Origin: Cohaesibacter intestini
Lineage (GTDB): Bacteria; Pseudomonadota; Alphaproteobacteria; Rhizobiales; Cohaesibacteraceae
DNA: 64,000 bases
Reading direction: 5' to 3'
NCBI RefSeq assembly: GCF_003324485.1
Contig: NZ_QODK01000001.1
Span: 806,001-870,000 of the forward strand
This document shows positions 46,024 through 56,254 of this stretch, one piece after another. A program made the position numbers and the translations under genes. The notes under the pieces are model-generated. The model was not told where the DNA came from. It ran no database searches and saw nothing but the letters and a program-made list of their open reading frames with translations. Each line of letters begins with the position of its first letter. The stretch's first letter is position 1.

Positions 46024-46229
46024 GAATGTCGAGTCTTTCGCGAATTTTGAGGTGCGTCCTGCATCACATAGGCGGGTAAAAGCGCCAGTGCAAGGGCCGT
46101 TCACCCCTTTTGGCGGTTGCCAAACAGGGCCCCGTTATTATACTGCCGCCGACTTCAACCCCCTTGAAACCGAAAGAAAGGCTCGTTTTTTGGAGGACTA
46201 TCTCCTCAATTCACGTGCCGGAGTTCAGC

Positions 46230-47228
46230 ATGACAGCAGCAAAATATGACATTTTGGGAATCGGGAATGCAATCGTTGACGTGCTTTCGCGCACCGATGA
46301 TGACTTCCTCGTTGCAGAAGATCTGCATAAGGGATCGATGAACCTGATTGATGCTGAGCGTGCCGAATATCTCTATGCCCGCATGGGTCCGGCGATTGAG
46401 GCATCCGGTGGCAGCGCAGGCAACACCATTTTCGGGATTGCCAGCCTTGGCGGTCATCCGGCCTATTTCGGCAAGGTTGCCAACGATCAGCTGGGCAGCA
46501 TCTTCACCCACGACATGCGGTCGCTGGGTGCGCATTTCGACACAGCTCCGCTTAAAGATGGTGCGCCAACTGCCCGCTCGATGATCCTGATCACCCCGGA
46601 TGGCGAGCGGACGATGAATACCTATCTCGGTGCCTGTGTGGAACTGGGCGAAGAGGATATCGACCCGGATGTGGTCGCCAATTCCGGCATCACCTATATG
46701 GAAGGCTATTTGTGGGACAAGGAAAATGCCAAAAATGCCTTCCGCAAGGCTGCCCGCATTGCCCATGAAGCAGGCCGTGAGGTGTCCATTACCCTGTCGG
46801 ACAGCTTCTGTGTGGATCGCTTCCGTAGTGAGTTTCTTGATCTGATCCAGAGCAAGCAGGTGGATATCCTGTTTGCCAACGAGCCGGAAGTAAAAGCGCT
46901 TTATCAGACTGCTGATCGGGCGACGGCGCTCAATGCCTTGCGCAAGGATGCCAAGCTTGCGGCCATCACATTGGGCAGCGAAGGGTCTGTCGTGGTATCA
47001 GGCGATGAGACCATTTATGTCGAAGCCTGCAAAATCCGCGAGCTGGTGGATACCACCGGGGCAGGGGATCTTTATGCCTCCGGCTTCCTGTTTGGCCTGT
47101 CGAAAGGCTTCAGCCTTGAGAAATGCGCCACCCTTGGCAATTTCTGCGCCGCTGAGGTCATCCAGCATATTGGCCCACGGCCGGAGCATGACATGAAGCA
47201 GGCAGCCGAGCAGGCAGGCTTGCTCTAA
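46230..47228 (+). CDS. Adenosine kinase (PfkB family)
   Basis: A 332-residue ribokinase-fold kinase. Signature 1 is SGGSAGNTIFGIASLGG, signature 2 VDTTGAGDLYASGFLFGL with the catalytic Asp; the N-terminal DILGIGNAIVDVLS fits alphaproteobacterial adenosine kinases, which turn adenosine into AMP for purine salvage. Other PfkB sugar kinases remain possible. CGGAG lies 6 bp before ATG 46230; the frame is open to 46110. Confidence 0.88.
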   Translation: MTAAKYDILGIGNAIVDVLSRTDDDFLVAEDLHKGSMNLIDAERAEYLYARMGPAIEASGGSAGNTIFGIASLGGHPAYFGKVANDQLGSIFTHDMRSLGAHFDTAPLKDGAPTARSMILITPDGERTMNTYLGACVELGEEDIDPDVVANSGITYMEGYLWDKENAKNAFRKAARIAHEAGREVSITLSDSFCVDRFRSEFLDLIQSKQVDILFANEPEVKALYQTADRATALNALRKDAKLAAITLGSEGSVVVSGDETIYVEACKIRELVDTTGAGDLYASGFLFGLSKGFSLEKCATLGNFCAAEVIQHIGPRPEHDMKQAAEQAGLL

Positions 47229-47257
47229 GACCCAACCCCCATAACAGACAGACATGC

Positions 47258-47286
47258 AAAAGGCGGCTTACAAGCCGCCTTTTTTG
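47258..47286 (+). terminator. Adenosine kinase terminator (convergent with coaA)
   Basis: AAAAGGCGGCTT, a 2-4 nt loop and AAGCCGCCTTTTTT, 30 bp past the kinase stop and 38 bp from the end of coaA. Confidence 0.9.
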
Positions 47287-47323
47287 TTTCGCTTCCGGAT
47301 CAAAGCTTGGAAATTTGCTCTTT

Positions 47324-48313
47324 CTAGAGCTTGCGCAGCAGGACCGTCTTGATGGCGTGGGTTTCATCCTTGCCCAAGACCAGATCGGCGCGCGGACGCG
47401 TGGGGAAGATATTGTCCCGCAAATTGACCAGGTTGATGGTCGTCCAGAGCCGGTTGGCTGTCTCCTCGGCTTCCTCATCGGTCAGTGTCGAATAGCGATG
47501 GAAATAGGAGCCGGGATCGCGGAACGCGGTTTCACGCAGGCGCTTGAAGCGCTCGATATACCAGCGATGCAGCATATCCTCTTCGGCATCGATATAGATT
47601 GAGAAGTCGAAAAAGTCAGAGACAAAGGGAATCGCCTTGCCATCATTGGGCAGCAGGCCGGTTTGCAGGACGTTCAGACCTTCAAGGATCAGAATGTCCG
47701 GCTGGTCGATGATCACGGCCTCATCGGGCATCACGTCATAATAGAAGTGGGAATAGACAGGGGCACGGACATTGCGCTTGCCGGTCTTGATGTCGGTCAA
47801 GAACTGCAGGATCGCCGTGCGATCATAGCTTTCCGGGAAGCCCTTGCGCTGCATCAGGTCCTCGGCATTCAGCACCGCATTTGGCAGCAGGAAGCCATCG
47901 GTGGTCACCAGATCTACCTTGGGGCTGGCAGGCCAACGAGACAACAAAGCCTGAAGCAGGCGGGCCGTGGTCGATTTGCCGACGGAGACCGACCCCGCCA
48001 CCCCGATGATGAAGGGGGTTTTGGGCTCATTGGTGCCAAGAAAATGCTGAGTGGCATTGTTCAGGCCCTTGGCAAACTCGACATAATAGCTGAGCAATCT
48101 GGAGAGCGGCAGGTAGATTTCCTCAACCTCTTCCAGAGAAATGGGTTCGTGAAGGCTCTTGATGCGCTCCAGATCCACATTGGTCAACGTCATGGGCGTG
48201 TCTGCACGCAGGGTCGCCCATTCTTCGTTGGTAAATGCACGATAGGGGGACAGATTCCGCCGTGCCATTTGTTCCATTGTCTTATTCCCCGGTGCCCGGT
48301 CGACCAGTTCCAT
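47324..48313 (-). CDS. coaA: Pantothenate kinase, type I
   Basis: A 329-residue P-loop kinase that phosphorylates pantothenate, the committed step of CoA synthesis. The P loop GSVSVGKST is at 107-115; [18 protein letters not shown] and [12 protein letters not shown] are family motifs. GGGAG lies about 9 bp before ATG 48313; later in-frame ATGs at 48277 and 48268 are possible. It is 379 bp downstream of hisE, the usual hisE-coaA order in alphaproteobacteria, but probably has its own promoter. Confidence 0.97.
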   Translation of the reverse strand: MELVDRAPGNKTMEQMARRNLSPYRAFTNEEWATLRADTPMTLTNVDLERIKSLHEPISLEEVEEIYLPLSRLLSYYVEFAKGLNNATQHFLGTNEPKTPFIIGVAGSVSVGKSTTARLLQALLSRWPASPKVDLVTTDGFLLPNAVLNAEDLMQRKGFPESYDRTAILQFLTDIKTGKRNVRAPVYSHFYYDVMPDEAVIIDQPDILILEGLNVLQTGLLPNDGKAIPFVSDFFDFSIYIDAEEDMLHRWYIERFKRLRETAFRDPGSYFHRYSTLTDEEAEETANRLWTTINLVNLRDNIFPTRPRADLVLGKDETHAIKTVLLRKL

Positions 48314-48692
48314 ATCAGGTCACTCCCCCAAGCATCCTGCCTTGATCATCCAAGCCGATGGTTCGCAAGCAGTTTGACGCCTATAGTGGCTTTGTTCGAT
48401 CAATCGCAGCCACTCTAGACGCAAGCGCTGCTCTCAATGTTGATTGATCTCAAAACCTATCCCTTTTGCCGCCTTTCGAGCGACCTTGTCTCCCCCTGTG
48501 GCCCTTGCAACAGAGAGTATGAAAAAGCGCGGCGATCCGTCTTTTGCCTGCTCTTGCAGTGCGTCAATTCACTCGCATGGCGCAATTGGCAATAAGTATG
48601 CGTGTTAGTGCGTAACTTATGCGAGGCCGTGAATAGCGAGTGATGATTCACGTGAAATGAGAGGATGAAGTGGCACGCGGCGGCTCAGACAG
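48314..48692. other. 379-bp gap between hisE and coaA
   Basis: No convincing gene. It must hold the coaA promoter and carries a parS-like site at 48644-48659. A 64-codon frame on the minus strand (48457-48651) has no ribosome site and no family resemblance. Confidence 0.5.
48644..48659. other. parS-like ParB-binding site 1
   Basis: TGATTCACGTGAAATG matches 13 of 16 positions of the parS consensus TGTTTCACGTGAAACA, including the whole 10-bp core TTCACGTGAA. It is intergenic and about 15 kb from the putative origin. Identification is by sequence only. Confidence 0.6.
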
Positions 48693-49016
48693 TCAGTCCG
48701 GCTTGCGGGCGGCTTTCTCTTCCAGCCCGGTCTGGCCGGTGCGGCGGGCCAGCTCGGCCATCACATCGTCCAGTTTGACACCGGAAATGTTCAGCACAAC
48801 CAGCAAGTGATAGAGCAAGTCTGCAGTTTCAGACGTCAACTCTGCCTTATCGCCCTTCATAGCGGCGATCACGGATTCCACCGCTTCTTCCCCCAGCTTC
48901 TGGGCGCATTTGCCGACACCTTTGCAGACCAGTTTGCGGGTGTAGGAATTCGTGTCCTTGGAAGCAGCACGCTTCGCAATGATCGCTTCGAGATCACTGA
49001 GAGTGAATTTGGCCAT
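48693..49016 (-). CDS. hisE: Phosphoribosyl-ATP pyrophosphatase
   Basis: A 107-residue all-alpha (MazG-like) enzyme for the second step of histidine synthesis. Cues are [42 protein letters not shown] with the metal-binding Glu cluster, and the [13 protein letters not shown] helix. HisI is not fused and is not in the window. Last gene of the his operon, 18 bp after hisF. Confidence 0.96.
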   Translation of the reverse strand: MAKFTLSDLEAIIAKRAASKDTNSYTRKLVCKGVGKCAQKLGEEAVESVIAAMKGDKAELTSETADLLYHLLVVLNISGVKLDDVMAELARRTGQTGLEEKAARKPD

Positions 49017-49034
49017 CTGGCTGTCCTTCCCGTT

Positions 49035-49817
49035 TTATTTGTCCATATCCATGCGCATGGGGATGCCTGAAGCGGCCATGTGGGCCTTGGCTTGCTGAAT
49101 GGAAAATTCACCAAAATGGAAGATGGAGGCAGCCAGAACAGCAGTTGCGTGACCATCACGCACCCCTTCGACCAGATGATCAAGGGTGCCAACACCGCCA
49201 GAGGCGATCACAGGAACGGTGATCATATCCGCAATTTTGCGGGTTAGTTCGATATCGAAACCAATTTTAGTACCGTCGCGATCCATCGAGGTTAGAAGGA
49301 TTTCACCTGCTCCCAAATCGACCACTTCCTGGGCATATTCAATCGCGTCAATGCCGGTCGGTGTGCGGCCACCATGGGTGAAGATTTCCCATCTGGATGG
49401 TTCACCCTCCTTGGAAACGCGCTTGGCATCAACCGAGGCGACGATGCATTGGGCACCGAATTTCTCCGCCGCTTCCTTGACAAACTCGCGGCGCAAAACG
49501 GCGGCGGTGTTGATCGACACCTTGTCGGCCCCGGCTTTCAGCAAGTCGCGGATATTGTCGGTGGTGCGGATGCCGCCACCGACGGTGACCGGCATGAAGC
49601 ATTCTTCCGCCGTGCGGCGGACCACATCAAAGATCGTGTCACGGTTTTCGTGGCTGGCGGTGATGTCGAGGAAGCACAATTCGTCGGCACCGGCGGCGTC
49701 ATAGGCCTTGGCGCTTTCCACCGGGTCACCGGCATCCTTCAGATCGACAAAGTTGACGCCCTTGACCACGCGGCCATCTTTAACGTCAAGGCAGGGAATT
49801 ACGCGGGCTTTGAGCAT
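49035..49817 (-). CDS. hisF: Imidazole glycerol phosphate synthase, cyclase subunit
   Basis: A 260-residue TIM barrel that joins ammonia from HisH with PRFAR to give IGP and AICAR. It opens [23 protein letters not shown] with the first catalytic Asp, and has [38 protein letters not shown] and the second Asp in [14 protein letters not shown]. It starts 1 bp after the hisA stop, so coupling is likely. Confidence 0.98.
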   Translation of the reverse strand: MLKARVIPCLDVKDGRVVKGVNFVDLKDAGDPVESAKAYDAAGADELCFLDITASHENRDTIFDVVRRTAEECFMPVTVGGGIRTTDNIRDLLKAGADKVSINTAAVLRREFVKEAAEKFGAQCIVASVDAKRVSKEGEPSRWEIFTHGGRTPTGIDAIEYAQEVVDLGAGEILLTSMDRDGTKIGFDIELTRKIADMITVPVIASGGVGTLDHLVEGVRDGHATAVLAASIFHFGEFSIQQAKAHMAASGIPMRMDMDK

Positions 49818-49818
49818 G

Positions 49819-50562
49819 TCACTTCTCCGCTTCCTTGGCTGTCTTGATCAAAGCCAGTGCTTCGCTCGGATCAAGGCGGCCATCATAGAGGGCGCGACCG
49901 GTGATCGCCCCTTCCAAAATGGCGCAATCGGGCTGGACCAGCCGTTTGACATCGTCAATCGAAGCAAGGCCGCCCGAGGCAATCACCGGAATGGAGACGG
50001 CACGGGCCAACTCAAGGGTCGCGTCGATGTTGAGGCCGGTCAGAATGCCATCGCGGTCAATGTCGGTATAGATGATCGCGGAAACGCCTGCATCTTCGAA
50101 CTGGCGCGCCAGATCGATCACAGTCAATTCCGAGGTTTCGGCCCAACCCTCGACGGCCACCTTGCCACCCTTGGCATCAATGCCAACGGCCACACGGCCC
50201 GGAAACAGCTTGCAGGCTTCCTTGACCAAAGCCGGATCGCGTACAGCGACGGTGCCCAGAATCACCCGGGAGATGCCCTTGTCGAGCCAATGCTCGATGC
50301 CATCAAGATCGCGGATGCCGCCGCCCAGCTGCACCGGATTGGTGGTGCTGGCCAGAATGCTCTCAACGGCGGCGCTATTCTCGGACTTGCCAGCAAAAGC
50401 GCCATTCAGATCAACCACGTGAAGCCATTCAAAGCCTTGATTCTGAAAGCTTTTTGCCTGTGCACCGGGATTGTCGTTGAAAATGGTCGCCTGATCCATG
50501 TCGCCGAGCTTGAGGCGCACACATTGACCATCCTTGAGGTCGATTGCAGGAAAGATGATCAT
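49819..50562 (-). CDS. hisA: ProFAR isomerase (HisA)
   Basis: A 247-residue TIM barrel catalysing the Amadori rearrangement of ProFAR. Catalytic Asp residues are in [17 protein letters not shown] and [25 protein letters not shown] and VQLGGGIRD are also typical. I chose ATG 50562, which overlaps the hisH stop as TAATG; an upstream ATG at 50574 is less likely. Confidence 0.98.
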   Translation of the reverse strand: MIIFPAIDLKDGQCVRLKLGDMDQATIFNDNPGAQAKSFQNQGFEWLHVVDLNGAFAGKSENSAAVESILASTTNPVQLGGGIRDLDGIEHWLDKGISRVILGTVAVRDPALVKEACKLFPGRVAVGIDAKGGKVAVEGWAETSELTVIDLARQFEDAGVSAIIYTDIDRDGILTGLNIDATLELARAVSIPVIASGGLASIDDVKRLVQPDCAILEGAITGRALYDGRLDPSEALALIKTAKEAEK

Positions 50563-51212
50563 TATGGTCTCCAACGCAGGAAATTCGAAATCAGCGCCAG
50601 CCCCAGTTTCTGGCTCTTTTCAGGGTGGAACTGGGTGCCGACAAAATTGTCCCGACCAACCATGGCGGTGACGGTCTGGCCATAATCGCAGGTGGCCAGC
50701 AGATCATCGGCATGGGTCGGCTGCATATGATAGGAATGGACGAAATAGGCATGCAGGCCGTCAGGCCCGGTCGGAATACCAGCCCAAAGCGGATGATCCT
50801 TCAGAACGGACACGGTGTTCCAGCCCATATGCGGGATTTTCAGGGTTGGATCCTGTGGCTCCAGCGCCACCACATCGCCGGCAATCCAGCCAAGTCCGTT
50901 GGTGGTGCCATGCTCCAACCCCCGGTCGGCAAGCAATTGTTGGCCGACGCAAATGCCAAAGAAAGGTTTGCCCTTTTTGTGAACGGCTTCCTCCAGCGCT
51001 TCGGTCATGCCATCCACCGCATCCAAACCGGCGCGGCAATCGGCATAGGCCCCAACGCCGGGCAGGACGATCCGATCAGCTGCGCGGACATCCTCCGGAT
51101 TGGACGTGACAGCTACGTCGCCGGTCAGGCCAGCTTCACGGGCGGCGCGCTCAAACGCCTTGGCGGCGGAACACAGATTGCCCGAGCCATAATCAATAAT
51201 CGCAATGCGCAT
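50562..51212 (-). CDS. hisH: Imidazole glycerol phosphate synthase, glutaminase subunit
   Basis: A 216-residue class-I glutamine amidotransferase that feeds ammonia to HisF. The nucleophile Cys88 is in [32 protein letters not shown]-like [10 protein letters not shown] and the late His/Glu pair ([13 protein letters not shown]) are present. Its TAA overlaps the hisA ATG by one base. Confidence 0.98.
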   Translation of the reverse strand: MRIAIIDYGSGNLCSAAKAFERAAREAGLTGDVAVTSNPEDVRAADRIVLPGVGAYADCRAGLDAVDGMTEALEEAVHKKGKPFFGICVGQQLLADRGLEHGTTNGLGWIAGDVVALEPQDPTLKIPHMGWNTVSVLKDHPLWAGIPTGPDGLHAYFVHSYHMQPTHADDLLATCDYGQTVTAMVGRDNFVGTQFHPEKSQKLGLALISNFLRWRP

Positions 51213-51217
51213 GGTCT

Positions 51218-51769
51218 TTACGTCTCCCGGGACCGGTCTGGTGCGGGGAAGAGGCCGATGATCGGCTCGCTGGTCCCTGTGTCCCGCATTTTATCCTTGA
51301 GCGCGACATAGCCGCTTTTGCTCTGGTTTGGCAATGGCTTTGAGGCAGATGCGTCTGCAGACCGCGCAAATGGGGTCTGCGTCGCCCCCCTTTCGGCCTC
51401 TGCCAGTCTTGCTGTCACATAGCGATGCTCACAATGCTCCAGATCCTCGGCATAAAGACTTGCCACTTCGATATAGCCCTTGTTGCGCAGGGACCAACCG
51501 ATGAGATTGGGGGCCTCGAGGCTGATCCACAAGCTCATCAGAAGGGTGATCAGCATGGAAGCCCAGATCGGCAACATGGTTTCGAGCGCCGAGACCGGGA
51601 TCAGAATGAGAATATAGATCAGCAAGATCCACCACAGCCGCTTCACCAGCATCCAGACAGCGGGCAGCATGAAGGCGAAGATCGAATAGTGATCCTTGAT
51701 CAGGATCGCCGAATCGATCGCCTCATGAGGGGGCAGGCCGGGCTTTTCATAAATGGTGTAGGAGGGCAT
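51218..51769 (-). CDS. DUF2628 domain membrane protein in the his operon
   Basis: A 183-residue protein: N-terminal [14 protein letters not shown] and [28 protein letters not shown] are DUF2628 hallmarks, followed by two or three membrane helices (about 43-90), [14 protein letters not shown] and a polar tail. Function is unknown, but this gene is a regular resident between hisB and hisH in Hyphomicrobiales. It ends 5 bp before hisH. ATG 51769 preferred over 51784. Confidence 0.87.
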   Translation of the reverse strand: MPSYTIYEKPGLPPHEAIDSAILIKDHYSIFAFMLPAVWMLVKRLWWILLIYILILIPVSALETMLPIWASMLITLLMSLWISLEAPNLIGWSLRNKGYIEVASLYAEDLEHCEHRYVTARLAEAERGATQTPFARSADASASKPLPNQSKSGYVALKDKMRDTGTSEPIIGLFPAPDRSRET

Positions 51770-51832
51770 CCTGCCACCTTTCATTTCGTGTCTGTGAACG
51801 ACATCGTTATCAAGGCATGACGGGTGCAGCCG

Positions 51833-52426
51833 TCAGCCATTCAGCGTTCCCTTGGTGGAGGGCACCCGGTCCGCCTGACGCGGATCAAGCTCGATGGCCT
51901 GGCGCAAGGCACGTGCCACTGCCTTGAAACAGCTTTCGGCAATATGGTGATTGTTGCGACCATAGAGATTGGCAATATGCAGCGTGATGCCGGAATTCTG
52001 CGCAAAGGCATTAAAGAATTCCTCGAACAGTTCGGTATCGAAATCACCGATTTTGTCCTTGGTAAAGGTCACATCCCAAACAAGAAAAGGTCGACCGGAC
52101 ACATCCACAGCGGCACGGGTCATGGTTTCATCCATCGGCAAATGGGCATCGGCATAGCGGGTGATACCCTTTTTGTCGCCCAGCGCCTGCTTCAGCGCCT
52201 GACCCAGCGCGATGCCGACATCCTCGGTGGTGTGATGGGCGTCCACATGAAGATCACCCTTGACCTTGATGTCCATGTCGATGAGCGAATGGCGGGATAG
52301 CTGATCAATCATATGGTCGAGAAAGCCAACCCCGGTGTCGATCTTGTAGCTGCCGTTGCCATCCAGATTGATGGACAGGGCGACATCGGTCTCGTTGGTC
52401 TTGCGATTGATCGTTGCCTTGCGCAT
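51833..52426 (-). CDS. hisB: Imidazoleglycerol-phosphate dehydratase
   Basis: A 197-residue manganese enzyme for the sixth step of histidine synthesis, monofunctional (no phosphatase domain as in E. coli). The metal-binding motifs are [33 protein letters not shown] and the late [18 protein letters not shown]. First gene of hisB-DUF2628-hisH-hisA-hisF-hisE, divergent from hslV. Confidence 0.97.
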   Translation of the reverse strand: MRKATINRKTNETDVALSINLDGNGSYKIDTGVGFLDHMIDQLSRHSLIDMDIKVKGDLHVDAHHTTEDVGIALGQALKQALGDKKGITRYADAHLPMDETMTRAAVDVSGRPFLVWDVTFTKDKIGDFDTELFEEFFNAFAQNSGITLHIANLYGRNNHHIAESCFKAVARALRQAIELDPRQADRVPSTKGTLNG

Positions 52427-52819
52427 AGATGCATTCCTTCGCGTGGGTCTTCAAGCCAAAACACCCGGGGTCCAGAACAAGCCTTTCGCGCCGTTGCGCA
52501 CATGCTTTGCTTCCAACCTGCCGGGCAATTCTTTATGTATCAGGGCATTCTTTACAAATCCATAGGCCTCAATGCGCTAATTGAATCAACATGGTTGGTT
52601 TTTGACGTATTTGTTGCGCAATTTCGCACGATTATGGCACCACCATGCGCAAAGTCGCACAATGAGGTCTTTTGGCCTTGGTCTTGAAGGTGTAGAAGCT
52701 GAGCCAAAGGGGCTGATTGAAAGTCGATCAGCGGCGCTTACATAAGACACAGATTTCCAATCGAACCCAAGGGCTCATCAGCCTGAGGGACCCGAGGGGG
52801 CCGCAACAGGGATGAGAGA
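52427..52819. other. 393-bp divergent promoter region hisB / hslV
   Basis: No gene. It contains the candidate heat-shock promoter for hslV (52717-52743), a second CTTGAAG word at 52683, and presumably the his operon promoter in the AT-rich part around 52530-52640. No leader-peptide-style run of His codons was seen ahead of hisB. Confidence 0.45.
52717..52743 (+). promoter_or_regulatory. Candidate RpoH promoter for hslVU
   Basis: TTGAAA (52717-52722) and CTTACAT (52737-52743) are 14 bp apart, the same spacing as the dnaK candidate, and resemble the alphaproteobacterial heat-shock consensus. hslVU is RpoH-controlled in many proteobacteria. Confidence 0.45.
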
Positions 52820-53383
52820 ATGAGCGATCAAAGTTCAAATGTGCCGGTTTGGCACGGCACGACCATTGTAACCGTTCGCAAGGGTGGCAAGGTTGTCATT
52901 GCCGGCGATGGACAGGTGAGCCTTGGCCAGACGGTCATCAAGGGCAATGCCCGTAAGGTGCGGCCACTGGGCAAGGGCAATGTGATTGCCGGATTTGCCG
53001 GGGCAACCGCCGATGCCTTCACCCTGTTCGAGCGGCTGGAAGCCAAACTGGAACAATATCCCGAACAGCTGACCCGCGCCTGTGTCGACATGGCCAAGGA
53101 TTGGCGCACGGACCGCTATCTGCGCCGTTTGGAAGCGATGATGATCGTGGCGGACAAGAATGTCTCGCTGGTCCTGACGGGCACTGGCGACGTTCTGGAG
53201 CCCGAAGACGGGGTCACGGCGATTGGGTCTGGTGGCAATTATGCGCTGGCTGCCGCCCGTGCCCTGATGGATACCGATCTGGACGCCGAAGCCATTGCCC
53301 GCAAGGCGATGGGCATCGCGGCTGACATTTGTGTCTATACCAACGGCAATCTGACGGTGGAAGTGCTTGATGCTGACGCGTGA
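52820..53383 (+). CDS. hslV: ATP-dependent protease subunit HslV
   Basis: A 187-residue proteasome-like threonine protease that forms a double hexamer under HslU. The N-terminal nucleophile after processing is Thr14 in [44 protein letters not shown] and [17 protein letters not shown] follow. AGGGA lies about 8 bp before the ATG. The stop overlaps the next gene by 14 bp. Confidence 0.98.
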   Translation: MSDQSSNVPVWHGTTIVTVRKGGKVVIAGDGQVSLGQTVIKGNARKVRPLGKGNVIAGFAGATADAFTLFERLEAKLEQYPEQLTRACVDMAKDWRTDRYLRRLEAMMIVADKNVSLVLTGTGDVLEPEDGVTAIGSGGNYALAAARALMDTDLDAEAIARKAMGIAADICVYTNGNLTVEVLDADA

Positions 53384-54458
53384 CACCCTCATTGCTGCCA
53401 GCCGTCAGGGGTTGATCGGGCTGGATCAGGTTGATCCGCTGCTGGCTTTTCTCACCGGTGAGGATCAGGCAGGACGCGCCGTGATGCATGACCCGGAAGA
53501 AATGCACTTTGCCCGGGGCTTCCACGATATTTTCATTTCGATCGGCCTTGTCATCCTGATGTCGGGCTATTTCGCGACCGCCATGCTGTTTGGCAATGAC
53601 GAGGCCACAACGGTTCTGATGACTTATGGTGGTAGTATGGTGCTGGTCTGGGGCCTGGCCGAATGGTTTTCCAAGGCCCTGCGTCTGTCCTTGCCCTCGA
53701 TCCTTTTGAGTGGCCTGTTTGTTGCGCTGAGTGGTCTGACCGGGGTCTCTTTGCTATCGGTCCTGTTTGCACTGGGCAATGGCTGGTCCGTGCCGGACTG
53801 GGCAGCGCTTGACGGATCCGGTTTCTTTGGTTTGGTGCCATTTTTTGCTGCCATTGCGGGGGGCTTGGTCTTTTATGGCCGGTTTCGCGTGCCGATCACC
53901 CCAACCTTCATCACCTTGGCGACCATCGGTCTGTTTTTCATGCTGCTGGCTTTGATCGAGGAGACACTTCTGACGGATTTCATCACCCTCTGGATGATAC
54001 TGGTCGGGCTCGGCTGTCTTTCGCTGGCTTTATGGTATGACCGCCAGGATCGCATGCGCCAGACGGTGAAGAGCGACACGGCCTTCTGGCTGCATCTGGT
54101 GGCCGCACCCTTGCTGGTCCATTCGCTTCTGTCCCATTTGTCGGTGATTGAGTCCAGTGCCTTTGCGGCACTGGCGACCATCGCCTTGTTTGTTCTTATC
54201 GGGCTGTTTGCCCTGATCATTGACCGCCGTGCCCTGCTTGCCTCGGGGATCGGCTATCTGGGCGTTGCCATCGGCATCCTGATCGAACAAAGCCAGTTGG
54301 GTGAGGGGGGCGCCGTTGCGCTTACCTTGCTGATTCTTGGCCTGTTCGTCCTGATGCTTGGCTCAGCCTGGACCAAATTGCGGGATCTGCTGCTCAGCCG
54401 ATATTCCCATCATCCGCTGATGCGCAACCTGCCTCCTGTTTCTTCCGAAAGGATCTGA
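53370..54458 (+). CDS. Multi-pass membrane protein between hslV and hslU
   Basis: A 362-residue protein with a soluble N-terminus ([28 protein letters not shown]) and about ten hydrophobic helices. The layout resembles DUF2157-type predicted membrane proteins, but I cannot assign a family with confidence. It starts at ATG 53370 inside the last codons of hslV, with GGTGGA about 10 bp upstream, and ends 3 bp before hslU, so the three genes form one translationally coupled operon. Confidence 0.75.
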   Translation: MLTRDTLIAASRQGLIGLDQVDPLLAFLTGEDQAGRAVMHDPEEMHFARGFHDIFISIGLVILMSGYFATAMLFGNDEATTVLMTYGGSMVLVWGLAEWFSKALRLSLPSILLSGLFVALSGLTGVSLLSVLFALGNGWSVPDWAALDGSGFFGLVPFFAAIAGGLVFYGRFRVPITPTFITLATIGLFFMLLALIEETLLTDFITLWMILVGLGCLSLALWYDRQDRMRQTVKSDTAFWLHLVAAPLLVHSLLSHLSVIESSAFAALATIALFVLIGLFALIIDRRALLASGIGYLGVAIGILIEQSQLGEGGAVALTLLILGLFVLMLGSAWTKLRDLLLSRYSHHPLMRNLPPVSSERI

Positions 54459-54461
54459 TGA

Positions 54462-55769
54462 ATGACCAACTTTTCCCCGCGCGAAATCGTGTCCGAGCTG
54501 GACCGCTTCATAATCGGCCAGAAAGAAGCCAAACGAGCAGTGGCCATCGCGCTGCGCAATCGCTGGCGTCGGCAACAGCTTGACGACAGCCTCAAGGAAG
54601 AGGTTTTGCCCAAGAATATCCTGATGATCGGGCCGACGGGGGTCGGCAAGACCGAGATTTCACGCCGTCTGGCCAAGCTCGCCAATGCCCCCTTCATCAA
54701 GATCGAGGCGACGAAATTCACTGAAGTGGGCTATGTCGGGCGTGATGTGGACCAGATTGTCCGCGATCTGATCGAAAGTGGCATCATGTTGACCCGGGAA
54801 AGCCGCCGCAAGGATGTGAAGGCCAAAGCCCATGGGGCCGCAGAGGATCGGGTGCTGGATGCGCTGGTCGGTCCCGGTGCGGGCAGTGCGACCCGTGACA
54901 GTTTCCGCAAGAAGCTGCGCGATGGGCTGCTGGACGACAAGGAAATCGAAATCGAGGTGCGCGACAGCTCATCGCCGATGTCGAATTTCGAAATTCCCGG
55001 CATGCCCGGAGGTTCCATGGGCGTGATGAATCTGTCGGACATGTTCGGCAAGGCCTTTGGTGAGCGCACCAAATCCCGTCGGGTGTCGGTCAAGGAATCC
55101 TACGAGCTTCTGATCATGGAGGAATCGGATAAGCTGCTTGATGAAGATCAAGTTGTTTCGGAAGCGATTTCCTTGGTGGAAAATAACGGTATCGTTTTCC
55201 TCGACGAGATCGACAAGATCTGTGCACAGGATGGCCGCGGTGGGGCAGATGTGTCCCGTGAAGGGGTCCAGCGCGATCTGCTGCCACTGATCGAAGGCAC
55301 CACGGTGACGACAAAATATGGCCCGGTGAAAACCGATCATATCCTGTTCATCGCTTCGGGTGCGTTCCATGTGGCCAAGCCGTCCGACCTGCTGCCCGAG
55401 CTTCAGGGTCGCTTGCCGATCCGGGTGGAACTGAATGCGCTGACCAAGGACGATTTCCGCGCCATTCTGACCGAAACCGAAGCCAATCTGCCGAAACAAT
55501 ATAGCGCGTTGATGGCCACCGAAGAGGTGACACTGAGCTTCACCGACGACGCAATCGAAACGATCGCCGATATTGCGGTGGACCTGAACAGCTCGGTTGA
55601 AAATATCGGAGCTCGCCGCCTGCAAACGGTCATGGAGAAGATTCTGGAAGATATTTCCTTCGAAGCACCGGACAAAGCAGGAGAAGAGGTCGAAATAACC
55701 GGTGATTTTGTGCGCGAGCATATTGGTGCTCTGGCCAAAAATACCGATCTGAGCCGCTATATTCTGTAA
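54462..55769 (+). CDS. hslU: ATP-dependent protease ATPase subunit HslU
   Basis: A 435-residue AAA+ unfoldase that feeds HslV. Walker A GPTGVGKT is at 57-64, the pore GYVGRD motif at about 91-96, Walker [12 protein letters not shown], the intermediate I domain spans about 110-230, and the C-terminal tail ends in the SRYIL that inserts into HslV. AAAGGA lies upstream of the ATG. Confidence 0.98.
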   Translation: MTNFSPREIVSELDRFIIGQKEAKRAVAIALRNRWRRQQLDDSLKEEVLPKNILMIGPTGVGKTEISRRLAKLANAPFIKIEATKFTEVGYVGRDVDQIVRDLIESGIMLTRESRRKDVKAKAHGAAEDRVLDALVGPGAGSATRDSFRKKLRDGLLDDKEIEIEVRDSSSPMSNFEIPGMPGGSMGVMNLSDMFGKAFGERTKSRRVSVKESYELLIMEESDKLLDEDQVVSEAISLVENNGIVFLDEIDKICAQDGRGGADVSREGVQRDLLPLIEGTTVTTKYGPVKTDHILFIASGAFHVAKPSDLLPELQGRLPIRVELNALTKDDFRAILTETEANLPKQYSALMATEEVTLSFTDDAIETIADIAVDLNSSVENIGARRLQTVMEKILEDISFEAPDKAGEEVEITGDFVREHIGALAKNTDLSRYIL

Positions 55770-55784
55770 CAGAAGTAATCTGGC

Positions 55785-56186
55785 TCAGAGCTGATCTCTG
55801 AGATCGGGGCTACCCATGCCCCGGTCTCGCGACGAAGCAGCGCGCAGCTGCAGAATCAACGCATCAAGACTGTCGGGAGAGAGTTGATTGATTCGATCAG
55901 CCAGCAGATTGGCCAGCTCGGTCGCCTTGGGATCGAGGCCCGCGGTGCGAACCGTTGGATTCGGATCCGAAATCTCCGCCAGACGCTGCAATTCTTCCGC
56001 TTCATCCCAAATCACATTGAAATATCCAATGATCCGCTGGATGAGAAACCAGGTCGGCTTGCCGCGTTTGCCATGTTCCAGAGCTGAAAGATAGGCGCTG
56101 GATACCTCCAGTCGCTCCGCCATTTCCTTGAGGGAAATGTTGCGTTCCTGCCTCATGCGCCGCAGCTTTGCACCAAACGGGGTCAT
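55785..56186 (-). CDS. XRE-family transcriptional regulator
   Basis: A 133-residue protein with a Cro/CI-type HTH at about 5-60 (FGAKLRRMRQERNISLKEMAERLEVSSAYLSALEHGKRG) and a helical C-terminus of unknown role. It is conserved next to smr-mltA in Hyphomicrobiales. Its stop lies 15 bp from the convergent hslU stop. Target genes are not evident. Confidence 0.9.
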   Translation of the reverse strand: MTPFGAKLRRMRQERNISLKEMAERLEVSSAYLSALEHGKRGKPTWFLIQRIIGYFNVIWDEAEELQRLAEISDPNPTVRTAGLDPKATELANLLADRINQLSPDSLDALILQLRAASSRDRGMGSPDLRDQL

Positions 56187-56254
56187 GTCTCACCGTCCTC
56201 AAAGGGCTTTTCAGGCCCGGTTTCGAGCTTCAATCGTGTCAGGCTTTAGGCATT

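Noticed and set aside
39130-46216. Other TTCACGTG words (near 39130 and 46209) as further parS sites
   Set aside because: Only half of the palindrome is kept (GTGG or GTGC on the right) and they are not a close match to the 16-bp consensus.
48457-48651. 64-codon minus-strand frame between hisE and coaA
   Set aside because: No ribosome site or recognisable features; its start overlaps the parS-like site.
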